From Cognataquiflexum nitidum (lineage in GTDB: Bacteria; Bacteroidota; Bacteroidia; Cytophagales; Cyclobacteriaceae), in assembly GCF_022538055.1 (NCBI RefSeq), contig NZ_JAKZAM010000018.1:1-64000 (forward strand): a DNA stretch of 64,000 bases. The letters run 5' to 3'. The translations under genes were made by a program, and so were the position numbers. Shown here piece after piece: positions 34,137 to 41,567 of this stretch. The first letter of the stretch is position 1; each line of letters opens with the position of its first letter. Below the pieces are notes generated by a model that was given only the letters and a program-made list of their open reading frames with translations, was not told the origin of the DNA and did not search any database.

Positions 34137-34712
34137 ATGAGATTATTTTACAAAGCATCAGAAAAAGAACTGCTCTTAATCAGGAATAGAATATTCCATG
34201 ATAAATGTTTCCCGGCACTAAAAAAGAACGGATTTGAGCAATCTCCATTTTCAACAGCGTGGTTTGGTAAAAATAATTTAGGTGATTTTACTTATGAATT
34301 ATGTAGAGCGCGAAAAGATTCAATATTAGAAATTGTTGAAACACATATATCAAAAGGAGATAAGTGGATAAAAGTATACTTAAACATATTCAAACTATCA
34401 CCCGATTTGAGGTTTTTACAGCAATTACAGGGAGTTGACGGCCTTCAGTATCATTTGCCTCCAAATAGTTTAACAAAAATGCGATTGAGAAGTGATGATA
34501 TAAAAGGAGTGCCTCTTTTAGATTATCATTTTATGTTTGGAGGGCATAAAATACGGTCTTATCACACCAAGACAGGTTATGATAGGGAAATAAGAAAATT
34601 AAATAACAGAATTGAAAAAGACCTGAACAATATTGACTCTTTTGTAGAAAGGTGGCATGAACTTCACAAGCCTAATTTGACGGACTGGAAAGGGAATCGT
34701 TTACAAGATTGA
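34137..34712 (+). CDS. Uncharacterised protein, DUF4304-like
   Basis: This 191-residue soluble protein is AT-rich and unlike the surrounding sugar genes in base use. It has no signal peptide or membrane segment. The first half (FPALKKNGFEQSPFSTAWFG, then KWIKVYLNIFKLSPDL) loosely resembles DUF4304 and related small accessory proteins; the rest is not recognised. It sits at the left edge of the accessory patch between two sugar clusters. The family assignment is weak. Confidence 0.5.
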   Translation: MRLFYKASEKELLLIRNRIFHDKCFPALKKNGFEQSPFSTAWFGKNNLGDFTYELCRARKDSILEIVETHISKGDKWIKVYLNIFKLSPDLRFLQQLQGVDGLQYHLPPNSLTKMRLRSDDIKGVPLLDYHFMFGGHKIRSYHTKTGYDREIRKLNNRIEKDLNNIDSFVERWHELHKPNLTDWKGNRLQD

Positions 34713-34784
34713 TTTTAGGATATATTGAGCTTTTTATTGCCCCACCTAGATGTAGAATTGGATATCTCCCCCAAACTGAAACGA

Positions 34785-35954
34785 TCAATCAGTTTTGTTT
34801 CCATCATTTAGCTTTAATAAATAGTATGTATTCCAATCTTCTTCCCCAAGAAGCCTTTGATTTTTTTGGAAAAAAATTTGTCCCTCTTTGTTTACAATAG
34901 GGGTTGAGATTGTTCCTGATGGCAATTCAATATCGTCTTGGAGCAATTTGTAATCTGAATCAAAAACTGCGGCATATAATGGTAAGGATCCTAAGAAATC
35001 CATCCACTCAGCTTGGTTTTCCCTGTCATAATTCTTCACGATATTTTCGTTAGCTCCTTTTTTGTAAATAAGAATGATTTTGTCTTCGATCACATAAAGT
35101 TGTTCTATCATGGATGGGACTACCATTTCCAGCTTGGAAAATAATTCTTGTGTGTTTTGTAAATTGGCTTGTGGAAAAGGGATTTGATCTTTCACATTCA
35201 GACTGACACTTTCTTTAAAAATCAGCTCTTCGTCCTGTTCCTCATAGACATAAAACTTCATTTCAGCCATCAGGAATATATACCAGAGTTTTCCTTTTTT
35301 TATGATTTTAGGATGATATAAGAAATGAAAATTGCCGTCTTTGTAGATTGAAGTTTCGGGGATTTCCATTTTCAGCGCTACCTCTTTTGTAATGGGATCA
35401 AAAACTTCGAGCAGTGGTTCATTGTAATATTTTCGATAGAATTTCTCTTGGTCTTCCCAATCTTTTAGATCTCTCTCAGGACGGTAGTATGCTATTTTAT
35501 TCCCCAATCTAAAGGCAGGTCTATTGTACGGATGCATATACAGATAATCCTCTGGTATTGGGATAGTATTGATTATCTCTCCTTCATTTGAAAACTGGAT
35601 CAATCCCTTATGTAAATCCATTATTGTAAATTTCCCATCAAAAAAACCTCCTGAATAGACCATGTTTATCGCATTTGGCCCGTCTGTTTTGAGCTCAATA
35701 GGAGAGATGATGGTACCGGATTTGTCAAAAATAATGTAGGTTGAAAGCCCCTCTTCTTTTGCCAAGAACATTCCGTCTTCCATATCAATTAATGTCAATT
35801 CTTTCAGGTGATTGACTCTGATTGAATCCGTAATTTCAAATTTATAATTTGTTGAAATGGATTGATCTGTGTTTTTGTCTTTTGCGCAACCAATCAATGC
35901 TGCAACAAGAATCAGGCATGTAAAATATTTTATGTGTTTATAATTTGTTTTCAT
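34785..35954 (-). CDS. DUF4221-like lipoprotein, predicted beta-propeller
   Basis: This 389-residue lipoprotein has a lipobox at ALIGCAKD (cysteine near residue 23). The mature part consists of beta-rich blades (LIDMEDGMFLAKEEG, STYIIFDKSGTIIS, KFTIMDLHKGLIQFSNEGEI, RPAFRLGNKIAYYRPE) like 6-bladed propellers and DUF4221 proteins, which expand in Cyclobacteriaceae. The function is unknown; surface attachment is likely. It is AT-rich like its neighbours in the accessory patch. Confidence 0.65.
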   Translation of the reverse strand: MKTNYKHIKYFTCLILVAALIGCAKDKNTDQSISTNYKFEITDSIRVNHLKELTLIDMEDGMFLAKEEGLSTYIIFDKSGTIISPIELKTDGPNAINMVYSGGFFDGKFTIMDLHKGLIQFSNEGEIINTIPIPEDYLYMHPYNRPAFRLGNKIAYYRPERDLKDWEDQEKFYRKYYNEPLLEVFDPITKEVALKMEIPETSIYKDGNFHFLYHPKIIKKGKLWYIFLMAEMKFYVYEEQDEELIFKESVSLNVKDQIPFPQANLQNTQELFSKLEMVVPSMIEQLYVIEDKIILIYKKGANENIVKNYDRENQAEWMDFLGSLPLYAAVFDSDYKLLQDDIELPSGTISTPIVNKEGQIFFQKNQRLLGEEDWNTYYLLKLNDGNKTD

Positions 35955-36256
35955 AGGTCACATAGCCTGTCCCGACTTTCGGGAGAATCTTCGCATTTTT
36001 TAAAATCCTCCCTAAGTTTGAGGTTCCCCTCATGCTCGATTTCATCCCCAAATTTAATGGAATGGGAAATTTCAGGCATGTTAAGTTATGTTAGAAAGGA
36101 ATGCATAACTCTTAATTTATCTATAATTATTACTGAAAATTGCCCCACTTAGGTGAATCAGCTTACCAAAAAGACGAGTGAGTTCGTCTCCGAGGCGAGG
36201 AAATACTCCGCTACAAAAACCCCGCAAAAGGACTGTTTTGAATCCCAATTAACTCC
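35955..36256. other. Intergenic region with short palindromic motifs
   Basis: About 300 bp with no credible gene. It contains short GC-rich palindromes (CCCGACTTTCGGG near 35973) of a kind repeated elsewhere in the window (near 18165 and 38895). Confidence 0.45.
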
Positions 36257-36982
36257 TCAAATGTTTCCGGTAGTTGTCATATCAATTAACAACCCAACAG
36301 CTACAACTAAAAGGTAGAAAAAAAGATAGCCTAAAAAATAGGCCAGAAGGCCTTTTAAATAATTTCCGACTTTGTTTCTCTCAAAAAACTGCCCAATTGT
36401 CCATGCAGCATAAATAAATACGATAAAAGACATTAAAAGTGCATGAACGAGTGGGTCCGTTATTTTGTAAAAACACGAAACCAATGTCAGCAAAAGCATT
36501 CCCTGTCCCACTATGAAACAAAGAAGTACGATAATCTCAAAAAAATTGTATTGGTATTTTCTGAAAAATAGGTAAACAAAGAAGGCTGTAATAATTCCCA
36601 TTATAATATTTGCATACCCATGGTTATCGTTGATCCATTGAAATAGGATGTCGATGTTTCTTGAACTTTCAAAACGCCTGTCGTACTTTTCATTAGCTTT
36701 GAAAAAATGAGAAACTAAAGTAAAAATTATTGATGTCAATATGAGATAAGGAACAGGCTTCATGTGCCTTGACCTATTGTCATGAATAAATTGTTTGATG
36801 CTGTCACCTGGATGTATTGAAAGTTCTTTTAGATTATAAAAAAACCCTTTCTCAAAAAGGAATATCTGGTAGATTTCGTGGAAAATGTAGAACCTGTCAA
36901 TCCTTTTAAGATTTGCTGGATTTCCACAGGAAGAACAAAAGTTATCAGCTGTGATGTTTGTGCAATTTTTACAGGAGGTCAT
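36257..36982 (-). CDS. DUF3667 family membrane protein with zinc ribbon
   Basis: This 241-residue protein has an N-terminal CxxC zinc ribbon (MTSCKNCTNITADNFCSSCG), then a conserved cytoplasmic segment (YIFHEIYQIFLFEKGFFYNL and KELSIHPGDSIKQFIHDNRS) typical of DUF3667, and five predicted transmembrane helices from about residue 95 onward. The family is of unknown function and frequent in Bacteroidota accessory regions. No partner gene is adjacent. Confidence 0.8.
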   Translation of the reverse strand: MTSCKNCTNITADNFCSSCGNPANLKRIDRFYIFHEIYQIFLFEKGFFYNLKELSIHPGDSIKQFIHDNRSRHMKPVPYLILTSIIFTLVSHFFKANEKYDRRFESSRNIDILFQWINDNHGYANIIMGIITAFFVYLFFRKYQYNFFEIIVLLCFIVGQGMLLLTLVSCFYKITDPLVHALLMSFIVFIYAAWTIGQFFERNKVGNYLKGLLAYFLGYLFFYLLVVAVGLLIDMTTTGNI

Positions 36983-37513
36983 TTTTAATTGATTTTGTTT
37001 TTTTTTGGACTATGCGGGCTAACCCTCCTAATGTGAAAAACTCTTTGTTGATTTTTAATTTATTCAAGGTAAATATACCTAAAGATAGAAAGCTTAGAGG
37101 TTTTGACCCTTGAATCCGGCTTATTTCTCATTTACAGAGCCCTTGCTAGGTGAATTTGTAATTGCGCCTTCTAATGAAATGATCCCTTACAGCTGTCCGG
37201 ATGTAATTCAAGAAAATAGAATTGCCTTTCAATTTGAGGTTTTTGATTTGAATCCAATTGCATCCCGACAATTGCCGTGGATGGACAGGGTAAAGGGTGG
37301 AATTACAAATCCCCCCTATGCGCATCGTCAGGCGATTTACTACTGCCGGGATGGGCGACCCAATTACAAATTGGTGGAAATTAAAAGCTGTAGTTTCATA
37401 CCTTCACCTTGATTCACCATCAAAAATCAAACTACACTCAAAAAGGGTTTCTTAGATGCCTGGACATTCGATTTACCACTTTACCCAATACAGCCACTTA
37501 TACGCTGTTGAAG
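36983..37513. repeat. Dispersed intergenic repeat R1
   Basis: The 530-bp gap holds no gene. About 37125-37470 is a dispersed repeat shared with 38850-39190 and in part with 39930-40130. Shared words are 'gtaattgcgcc/gtaattacgcc', GGTGGAATTAC, 'tgtagtttc' and 'attcaccatcaaaaatcaaactacactc'. A 100-codon reading frame across it follows the repeat and is not convincing as a protein. Confidence 0.6.
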
Positions 37514-38578
37514 CTAGTAATCACTCTCTAGAAATTCTTTGAAGGTTTCTCCCCAGTAGTTGTTTGTTGCGGTAGAGTTTGGTTGGCCATTTTCGTTCAT
37601 CAGGGCATTATTGTATTGAGTGTTCCGATTCCAAAGCCAAGCCATAACGGATATATCAACAGCACGTGCAGCACTTAGAAAATGGCTTACTTCCATCACA
37701 CCACCAACACTTTGAATGCCAACTTCACCAATTATAAACGGCATATCCATATTTTTTAGGTTTGCCATTCTTGAGATTAGTTGATTTTCGTTGGTATTTA
37801 CTAGCCATTTTCCATAGGCATGTATATCGAAAAGAATATTAAACCTGTTTTCAATCAGCTTTTCACCTTGATAAATAATGGCATTTTCAGATTGCCCCTG
37901 TTCATTGCCAGGTACTACAATGATATTATGAAATCCGCTAACCCAACGTAGATTATCTACCATTGTCTCCATATCTTTTAGCCAAAGTTCATGGTTATAT
38001 CCATTTTTATTGTCCCAATGATAGGGTTCATTCCATACTTGAATCCATACATCAGTCTGGTCTTTAAAATGTTCAGCTATCTGCTTCATTTTTATTTTGT
38101 AAGCCTCATAGAAAGGCTGTGATGAAGGATTAAGTCCTGTGAATAAAATTTGTTGACCGTTGTTATCTACCCATCCAAATGGGCAAAGAATAGTGATAAT
38201 GTTTTTGGAGCGATTCTGGTCAACGATACTCTGTAATGGATGGTACCATTTATTATCACTAGCTAGAATTGGGCTACCATTAATAGGTTGCTCTCGTAAA
38301 TTTCCAATAAACTCTCGGCTAATTTCAATATTCCATTCTTCCAACAAATCCGGGTTTTCTAATCCAAACGACTGCATAGCGTTTACGCCTTTATATGTAA
38401 TGGGCAGGCCATTTTTTAGGATATCAGCTCCTTCAATAATAAAAGGGCCGTTGATCTGGTTTGGAATCGGTGGTAATTTAGCATTCGGATCTATCTCTTC
38501 AATCACTTGATTATCACAAGCTGTCAGACTGATAAATAGATTAAAAATGACTATTAAAATAAGTTTTCCTGCTTTCAT
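37514..38578 (-). CDS. GH5-like cellulase-family glycoside hydrolase, lipoprotein
   Basis: This 354-residue exported lipoprotein has a lipobox at FISLTACDN (C21). The (beta/alpha)8 glycosidase features of clan GH-A are visible: the acid/base glutamate E184 in VWIQVWNEPYHW at the end of strand 4, the catalytic-site histidine in LFDIHAYGKW and the nucleophile E285 in FIIGEVGIQS at the end of strand 7. It probably cleaves a beta-linked glucan or mannan at the cell surface. It is the only polysaccharide-degrading gene in the accessory patch and lacks an adjacent SusC/D pair. Confidence 0.85.
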   Translation of the reverse strand: MKAGKLILIVIFNLFISLTACDNQVIEEIDPNAKLPPIPNQINGPFIIEGADILKNGLPITYKGVNAMQSFGLENPDLLEEWNIEISREFIGNLREQPINGSPILASDNKWYHPLQSIVDQNRSKNIITILCPFGWVDNNGQQILFTGLNPSSQPFYEAYKIKMKQIAEHFKDQTDVWIQVWNEPYHWDNKNGYNHELWLKDMETMVDNLRWVSGFHNIIVVPGNEQGQSENAIIYQGEKLIENRFNILFDIHAYGKWLVNTNENQLISRMANLKNMDMPFIIGEVGIQSVGGVMEVSHFLSAARAVDISVMAWLWNRNTQYNNALMNENGQPNSTATNNYWGETFKEFLESDY

Positions 38579-38681
38579 GGTCTTTATTATTTGCTACATC
38601 CATTCTCTCCACTGTAAAATGGCGTCTATCACTCTAAATTGGAATGCTTCTCGCCACTGTGGCGTCTATTTTCCCATTGTC

Positions 38682-38811
38682 TAAACATAAAACTAATATC
38701 CTAAATATCCAATCCATCCTCCGAGCTTTTTATTTGATAAAGTCCTACCCAAAACCCCACAAAAAAACCACCGCTTTCGCAGTGGTTCTTAGGGTTTGAG
38801 AGATATAGGTT
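38682..38811. repeat. Direct repeat copy C (gene-end terminator plus flank)
   Basis: This 130-bp segment is nearly identical to 40703-40834. It contains the GAAA-loop terminator found after the oxidoreductase gene ending at 41568, together with the downstream flank (CCTAAATATCCAATCCATCC). The gene tail itself is missing in this copy. The DNA between the two copies holds the DUF433/DUF5615 pair and one unknown gene. Confidence 0.85.
38761..38787 (-). terminator. Terminator, copy C
   Basis: On the minus strand AACCACTGC pairs with GCGGTGGTT around a GAAA tetraloop and is followed by seven T. It has the same stem as the copies at 40782 and 41504. Confidence 0.85.
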
Positions 38812-38849
38812 AGTCTTGTTAGGATAGTGTAATTTATCTTAAGCGCTAG

Positions 38850-39190
38850 GCGTGATTTGTAATTACGCCTTTCTATCATTTTGATCCCGCGGAGAGCTAT
38901 CGGGATGTAATTCATTATCTCAATTGAATCCAGAGGGATGGTCAATGATTCCAATTGCAAATAGGTAAGGATAAATGGGTGGAATTACGAATTCCACCCA
39001 GTTCTAGGGAAAATGGAATTACAAATTCCTTAAAATAAAAAGGTGTAGTTTCAAACTACACCTAGATTCACCATCAAAAGTCAAACTACACTCAGAAAGG
39101 GTGTAGGGTAGGCAAATTCCACCCAGTTCTAGCATCAATCGCTAAACTACAGCTAGAGGGGGTAGATTCATACATATGTGGCTTACACCA
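38850..39190. repeat. Dispersed intergenic repeat R2
   Basis: This non-coding segment shares blocks with R1 (36983-37513) and R3 (39930-40130), including 'attcaccatcaaaagtcaaactacactc' and two 'aaattccacccagtt' boxes. It contains a hairpin AGGTGTAGTTT/AAACTACACCT at about 39040-39062. The whole 38788-39298 gap carries no gene. Confidence 0.65.
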
Positions 39191-39298
39191 AGAACTACAC
39201 CCATATGGATTGTTGAAGACAAAGATCGCTTGAAGGATTTTTAGAATCTATATTGAAAAAGAAAACTCTAAATAAAATCCTGGCCAAACTAGGGGGAA

Positions 39299-39643
39299 TT
39301 AAAAGTTACTTTGAATGATTTCCAAAATTTCTTCTTCCCTTGATTCTAAAAATTTATGTAGGGCTGGCAAGTTTCTTTTAAGTAGTTCCGAGATTGATCT
39401 AGTGGCCAAATTTCCTGTTTTTAACCAGATTATTTTCGGAGGTATACCTTTGATGATATTTAAATCCACAAAATCTGAGTCAAAAGTCACGCTAGTGTAT
39501 CCATTATTTTTTGCATAATCAAAGATTACAATATCGGATGCATCCTCTAAGCCAACATGCCGAACTTGTCTTGAGTCCGGAAAGTCTTTCCCAAGTTGTT
39601 TAACAATCTTTGGAGAGATATTTTGATCAAATAGAAGTTTCAA
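39299..39643 (-). CDS. DUF5615 PIN-like protein (putative toxin)
   Basis: This 114-residue protein has a PIN-like fold with acidic residues in the right places: LLFDQNISPKIV (D6), HVGLEDASDIVIFDYAKNNG and YTSVTFDSDFVDLN. The family pairs with DUF433 proteins in type II toxin-antitoxin-like modules and is a presumed nuclease. It starts with TTG, overlapping the stop codon of the DUF433 gene, so translation is coupled. Confidence 0.85.
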   Translation of the reverse strand: MKLLFDQNISPKIVKQLGKDFPDSRQVRHVGLEDASDIVIFDYAKNNGYTSVTFDSDFVDLNIIKGIPPKIIWLKTGNLATRSISELLKRNLPALHKFLESREEEILEIIQSNF

Positions 39644-39861
39644 GAAGCAATCTTCAGTTTATGTTCTTTATCAGCGGCAAAAGCAAGGCATGCATTTATC
39701 ATTTCTTCATTGATCTCTTCAAAATCTTCCATGATTTCTTGTTTACTCATTCCATTTGCAAGCCAATTCAATACATCATATACTGATATTCTACTTCCTT
39801 TGAGGCAAGGTTTCCCAAATCGCTTATCTGATCTTATCTCTATATAGTCTTGGTAATTCAT
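39640..39861 (-). CDS. DUF433 domain protein (putative antitoxin)
   Basis: This 73-residue protein has the DUF433 helix-turn-helix pattern (YIEIRSDKRFGKPCLKGSRI, SVYDVLNWLANGMSKQEIME, LAFAADKEH). It is the upstream partner of the DUF5615 PIN-like gene with a 4-bp overlap. It probably represses the pair and neutralises the partner. The pair lies inside the DNA bounded by the 130-bp direct repeats. Confidence 0.88.
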   Translation of the reverse strand: MNYQDYIEIRSDKRFGKPCLKGSRISVYDVLNWLANGMSKQEIMEDFEEINEEMINACLAFAADKEHKLKIAS

Positions 39862-39929
39862 AATTCAAAGATACAAAAATATAGATTTGGTTTTAAATGT
39901 CTTTTAAAGTGGTTTAGGACTAGCCATCG

Positions 39930-40130
39930 GCAGAATTCTCCCCAAAAAAAAGCATGACGGATGATCAATGATTCCAATTACAAATTGGAAAAAAATAAAA
40001 GGGTTTGACAAAGCATCTGGAAATGATCCCTTTGGTTCCGGTAGCTATCGGAATTAGCTTTGGGCCAGAAACAGGGTAGGCAAATTCCACCCAGTACAAG
40101 CATCAAGCGCTAAAATACACCTAGAGGGGA
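39930..40130. repeat. Dispersed intergenic repeat R3 (partial)
   Basis: This 200-bp non-coding stretch shares CAATGATTCCAATTAC, 'agggtaggcaaattccaccca' in part, and the 'gcatcaa.cgctaaa' block with R2. It is a shortened member of the same repeat family. Confidence 0.6.
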
Positions 40131-40136
40131 GGGTAG

Positions 40137-40574
40137 TTATTTATTCATCCCAATTATTTCTAATATCTCTCCATTTGTCAATGCAATTACGTAGTCAATT
40201 CTCTTTTTGGATAAGAATCCTTTATAATTCTTTGAGCAAATGATTTCAGTGTCGTATTCTTTTCCGCTTTCAAAAATTGTGACTATGTCGAAAGTAAAAG
40301 TTCCATTTATTAATTTATTTGTGTCTTTATGATTTTGTTTACTTAGATCCTTTATAATAAATGCTTCAGTATCTTTTTTTATCTTTTCCTTATTTTTAAG
40401 AAAAAGCTGAAAGCTTTCCAGTTGACTATTAGATAAGGATTTATTCTTCGACATAAAGAATAATTTAATCTCATGAGGTTGACTGTCAATAGGCCATGTT
40501 CCACTATAAAAACCTCCATTTTCAGAATCTGAAACATATTCAAATTCGTTTTTGATTTTCTCAGTTGTTATCAA
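40137..40574 (-). CDS. Uncharacterised protein
   Basis: This 145-residue soluble protein is AT-rich and has no signal peptide. It is beta-rich with a central lysine-rich helix (SFQLFLKNKEKIKKDTEAFI). The C terminus (RIDYVIALTNGEILEIIGMN) ends in a short strand. I do not recognise the family; small immunity-type or DUF6985-like proteins look similar but this is a guess. The start is TTG at 40574. It lies within the insert bounded by the 130-bp direct repeats. Confidence 0.5.
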   Translation of the reverse strand: MITTEKIKNEFEYVSDSENGGFYSGTWPIDSQPHEIKLFFMSKNKSLSNSQLESFQLFLKNKEKIKKDTEAFIIKDLSKQNHKDTNKLINGTFTFDIVTIFESGKEYDTEIICSKNYKGFLSKKRIDYVIALTNGEILEIIGMNK

Positions 40575-40702
40575 TTGCTTTTATTTTAGGATGAATTTTC
40601 TGTCTTAAAGATTGCACACCACACTTTTATATTAACAAGACTTGTTCATTTCTACCCGATTTGGGATAGAATCAACAATATTGTTGTTATTTTTCAATTA
40701 TT

Positions 40703-40834
40703 TAAACATAAAACTAATCTCCTAAATATCCAATCCATCCTCCGAGCTTTTTATTTGATAAAGTCCTACCCAAAACCCCACAAAAAAAACCACCGCTTTC
40801 GCAGTGGTTCTTGTGGTTGGAGAGATATAGGTTG
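40703..40834. repeat. Direct repeat copy B (gene-end terminator plus flank)
   Basis: This is the partner of 38682-38811, with a few substitutions and one indel. It carries the GAAA-loop terminator and is joined to the displaced tail of the oxidoreductase gene at 40848-40880. Confidence 0.85.
40782..40809 (-). terminator. Terminator, copy B
   Basis: The stem AACCACTGC/GCGGTGGTT with GAAA loop is followed by eight T on the minus strand. It follows the displaced gene tail at 40848-40880, as the authentic copy follows the real gene. Confidence 0.85.
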
Positions 40835-40847
40835 TTAGGGGATTGGC

Positions 40848-40880
40848 TTACCTGAGGGTGAAGTCAGGCAGCTTCATGAT
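40848..40880 (-). pseudogene. Displaced 3' end of the Gfo/Idh/MocA gene
   Basis: The minus strand reads ATC ATG AAG CTG CCT GAC and on, encoding IMKLPDFTLR then TAA, the same peptide as the real gene end at 41568-41600. Four codons differ (ATC/ATT, CCT/CCC, TTC/TTT, AGG/CGG) and all are synonymous. The homology continues through the 3' untranslated region and terminator. The sequence upstream of the tail belongs to the inserted toxin gene. Confidence 0.9.
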
Positions 40881-40904
40881 CTTTTTTATTTGAAAAGTAC
40901 GTTC

Positions 40905-41198
40905 CTACATCTTTAACTTTTTTGGATTTTGTCTTGTATCCCAAACCCGAAGTATCACGATTTTATCGGGATGATTGAGGTAAAACATTTTGAAATCTTT
41001 GATAATTTTTACCCTAACATCGGGAAAATCAGTTACAACTCCGATATCAGGGAATTGAGATACGAGCATAGCTGTCTGATTAAAAAGCAATTCCAATTTT
41101 TTGCTGAATACCTCTGATTTATTTCTTTTTGCCCAATAAAGATAGATTTTGTATCTGTCTTCAATTGACTTGCGGGTCTAGACTATTTCTTTAACCAT
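40905..41198 (-). pseudogene. ParE/RelE-type toxin with amber codon at position 7
   Basis: An ATG at 41198, overlapping the end of the antitoxin gene, opens MVKEIV, then TAG (41178-41180), then TRKSIEDRYKIYLYWAKRNK and on through PDVRVKIIKDFKMFY to ILRVWDTRQNPKKL, a complete ParE/RelE toxin. In this family the residue after the first strand is usually W (TGG), so the stop is probably a one-base TGG to TAG change. Translation could restart only at weak internal codons such as TTG 41096, giving a truncated 63-residue form. The toxin therefore looks inactivated while the antitoxin is intact. Confidence 0.8.
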
Positions 41199-41419
41199 TC
41201 CTCAAGCATATTTTTCGCAGATTCAGAAGAATGCAAATTCCCATCAGCAACATCCTCAAGCCCCATTTGGACTGCGTCACGTTCCTCTTCAGTTAGCTTG
41301 TAAGTTTGGTCCATAGCAGATTCTTGATTGATCAATCTGATGATGTCTTCAAGGATTTTTTCATCAGAAATGGAGGTTACTTTATTGATTATCTCCAATT
41401 TGAGTTCAGATACTGACAT
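41183..41419 (-). CDS. Antitoxin of a ParE/RelE-type module
   Basis: This 78-residue protein has a helical N-terminal part (MSVSELKLEIINKVTSISDE) and an acidic C-terminal region (EEERDAVQMGLEDVADGNLH, then EEWLKK) typical of the small Bacteroidota antitoxins encoded upstream of ParE-like toxins. I chose the ATG at 41419 because the family starts at MSVSELKLE; an ATG at 41482 would add 21 residues. It overlaps the ruined toxin gene by 16 bp. The module is inserted between the authentic and displaced ends of the oxidoreductase gene. Confidence 0.75.
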   Translation of the reverse strand: MSVSELKLEIINKVTSISDEKILEDIIRLINQESAMDQTYKLTEEERDAVQMGLEDVADGNLHSSESAKNMLEEWLKK

Positions 41420-41503
41420 AATGTTTATATTTTGATATCCTAAATTAGGAATTTTAATCGGTTTGGTAACTGATTCCTTCATCCCTCAATTTGAATTTAA
41501 TAC

Positions 41504-41530
41504 AAAAAAACCACCGCTTTCGCAGTGGTT
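41504..41530 (-). terminator. Terminator of the Gfo/Idh/MocA gene, copy A
   Basis: The 9-bp stem AACCACTGC/GCGGTGGTT with a GAAA loop is followed by seven T on the minus strand, 38 bp after the stop codon. The antitoxin gene begins shortly beyond it. Confidence 0.88.
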
Positions 41531-41567
41531 CTTAGGGTTTGAGAGATATAGGTTGTAGGGAATAGGC

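Noticed and set aside
34735..36160. Possible target-site duplication around the DUF4221 gene (ATTGCCCCAC words)
   Set aside because: The match is only about 10-15 bp with mismatches and no transposase or terminal inverted repeats are present.
37110..37412. 100-codon open frame in intergenic DNA
   Set aside because: It lies across a dispersed repeat that also occurs at 38850 and 39930, and has no family resemblance or start signal.
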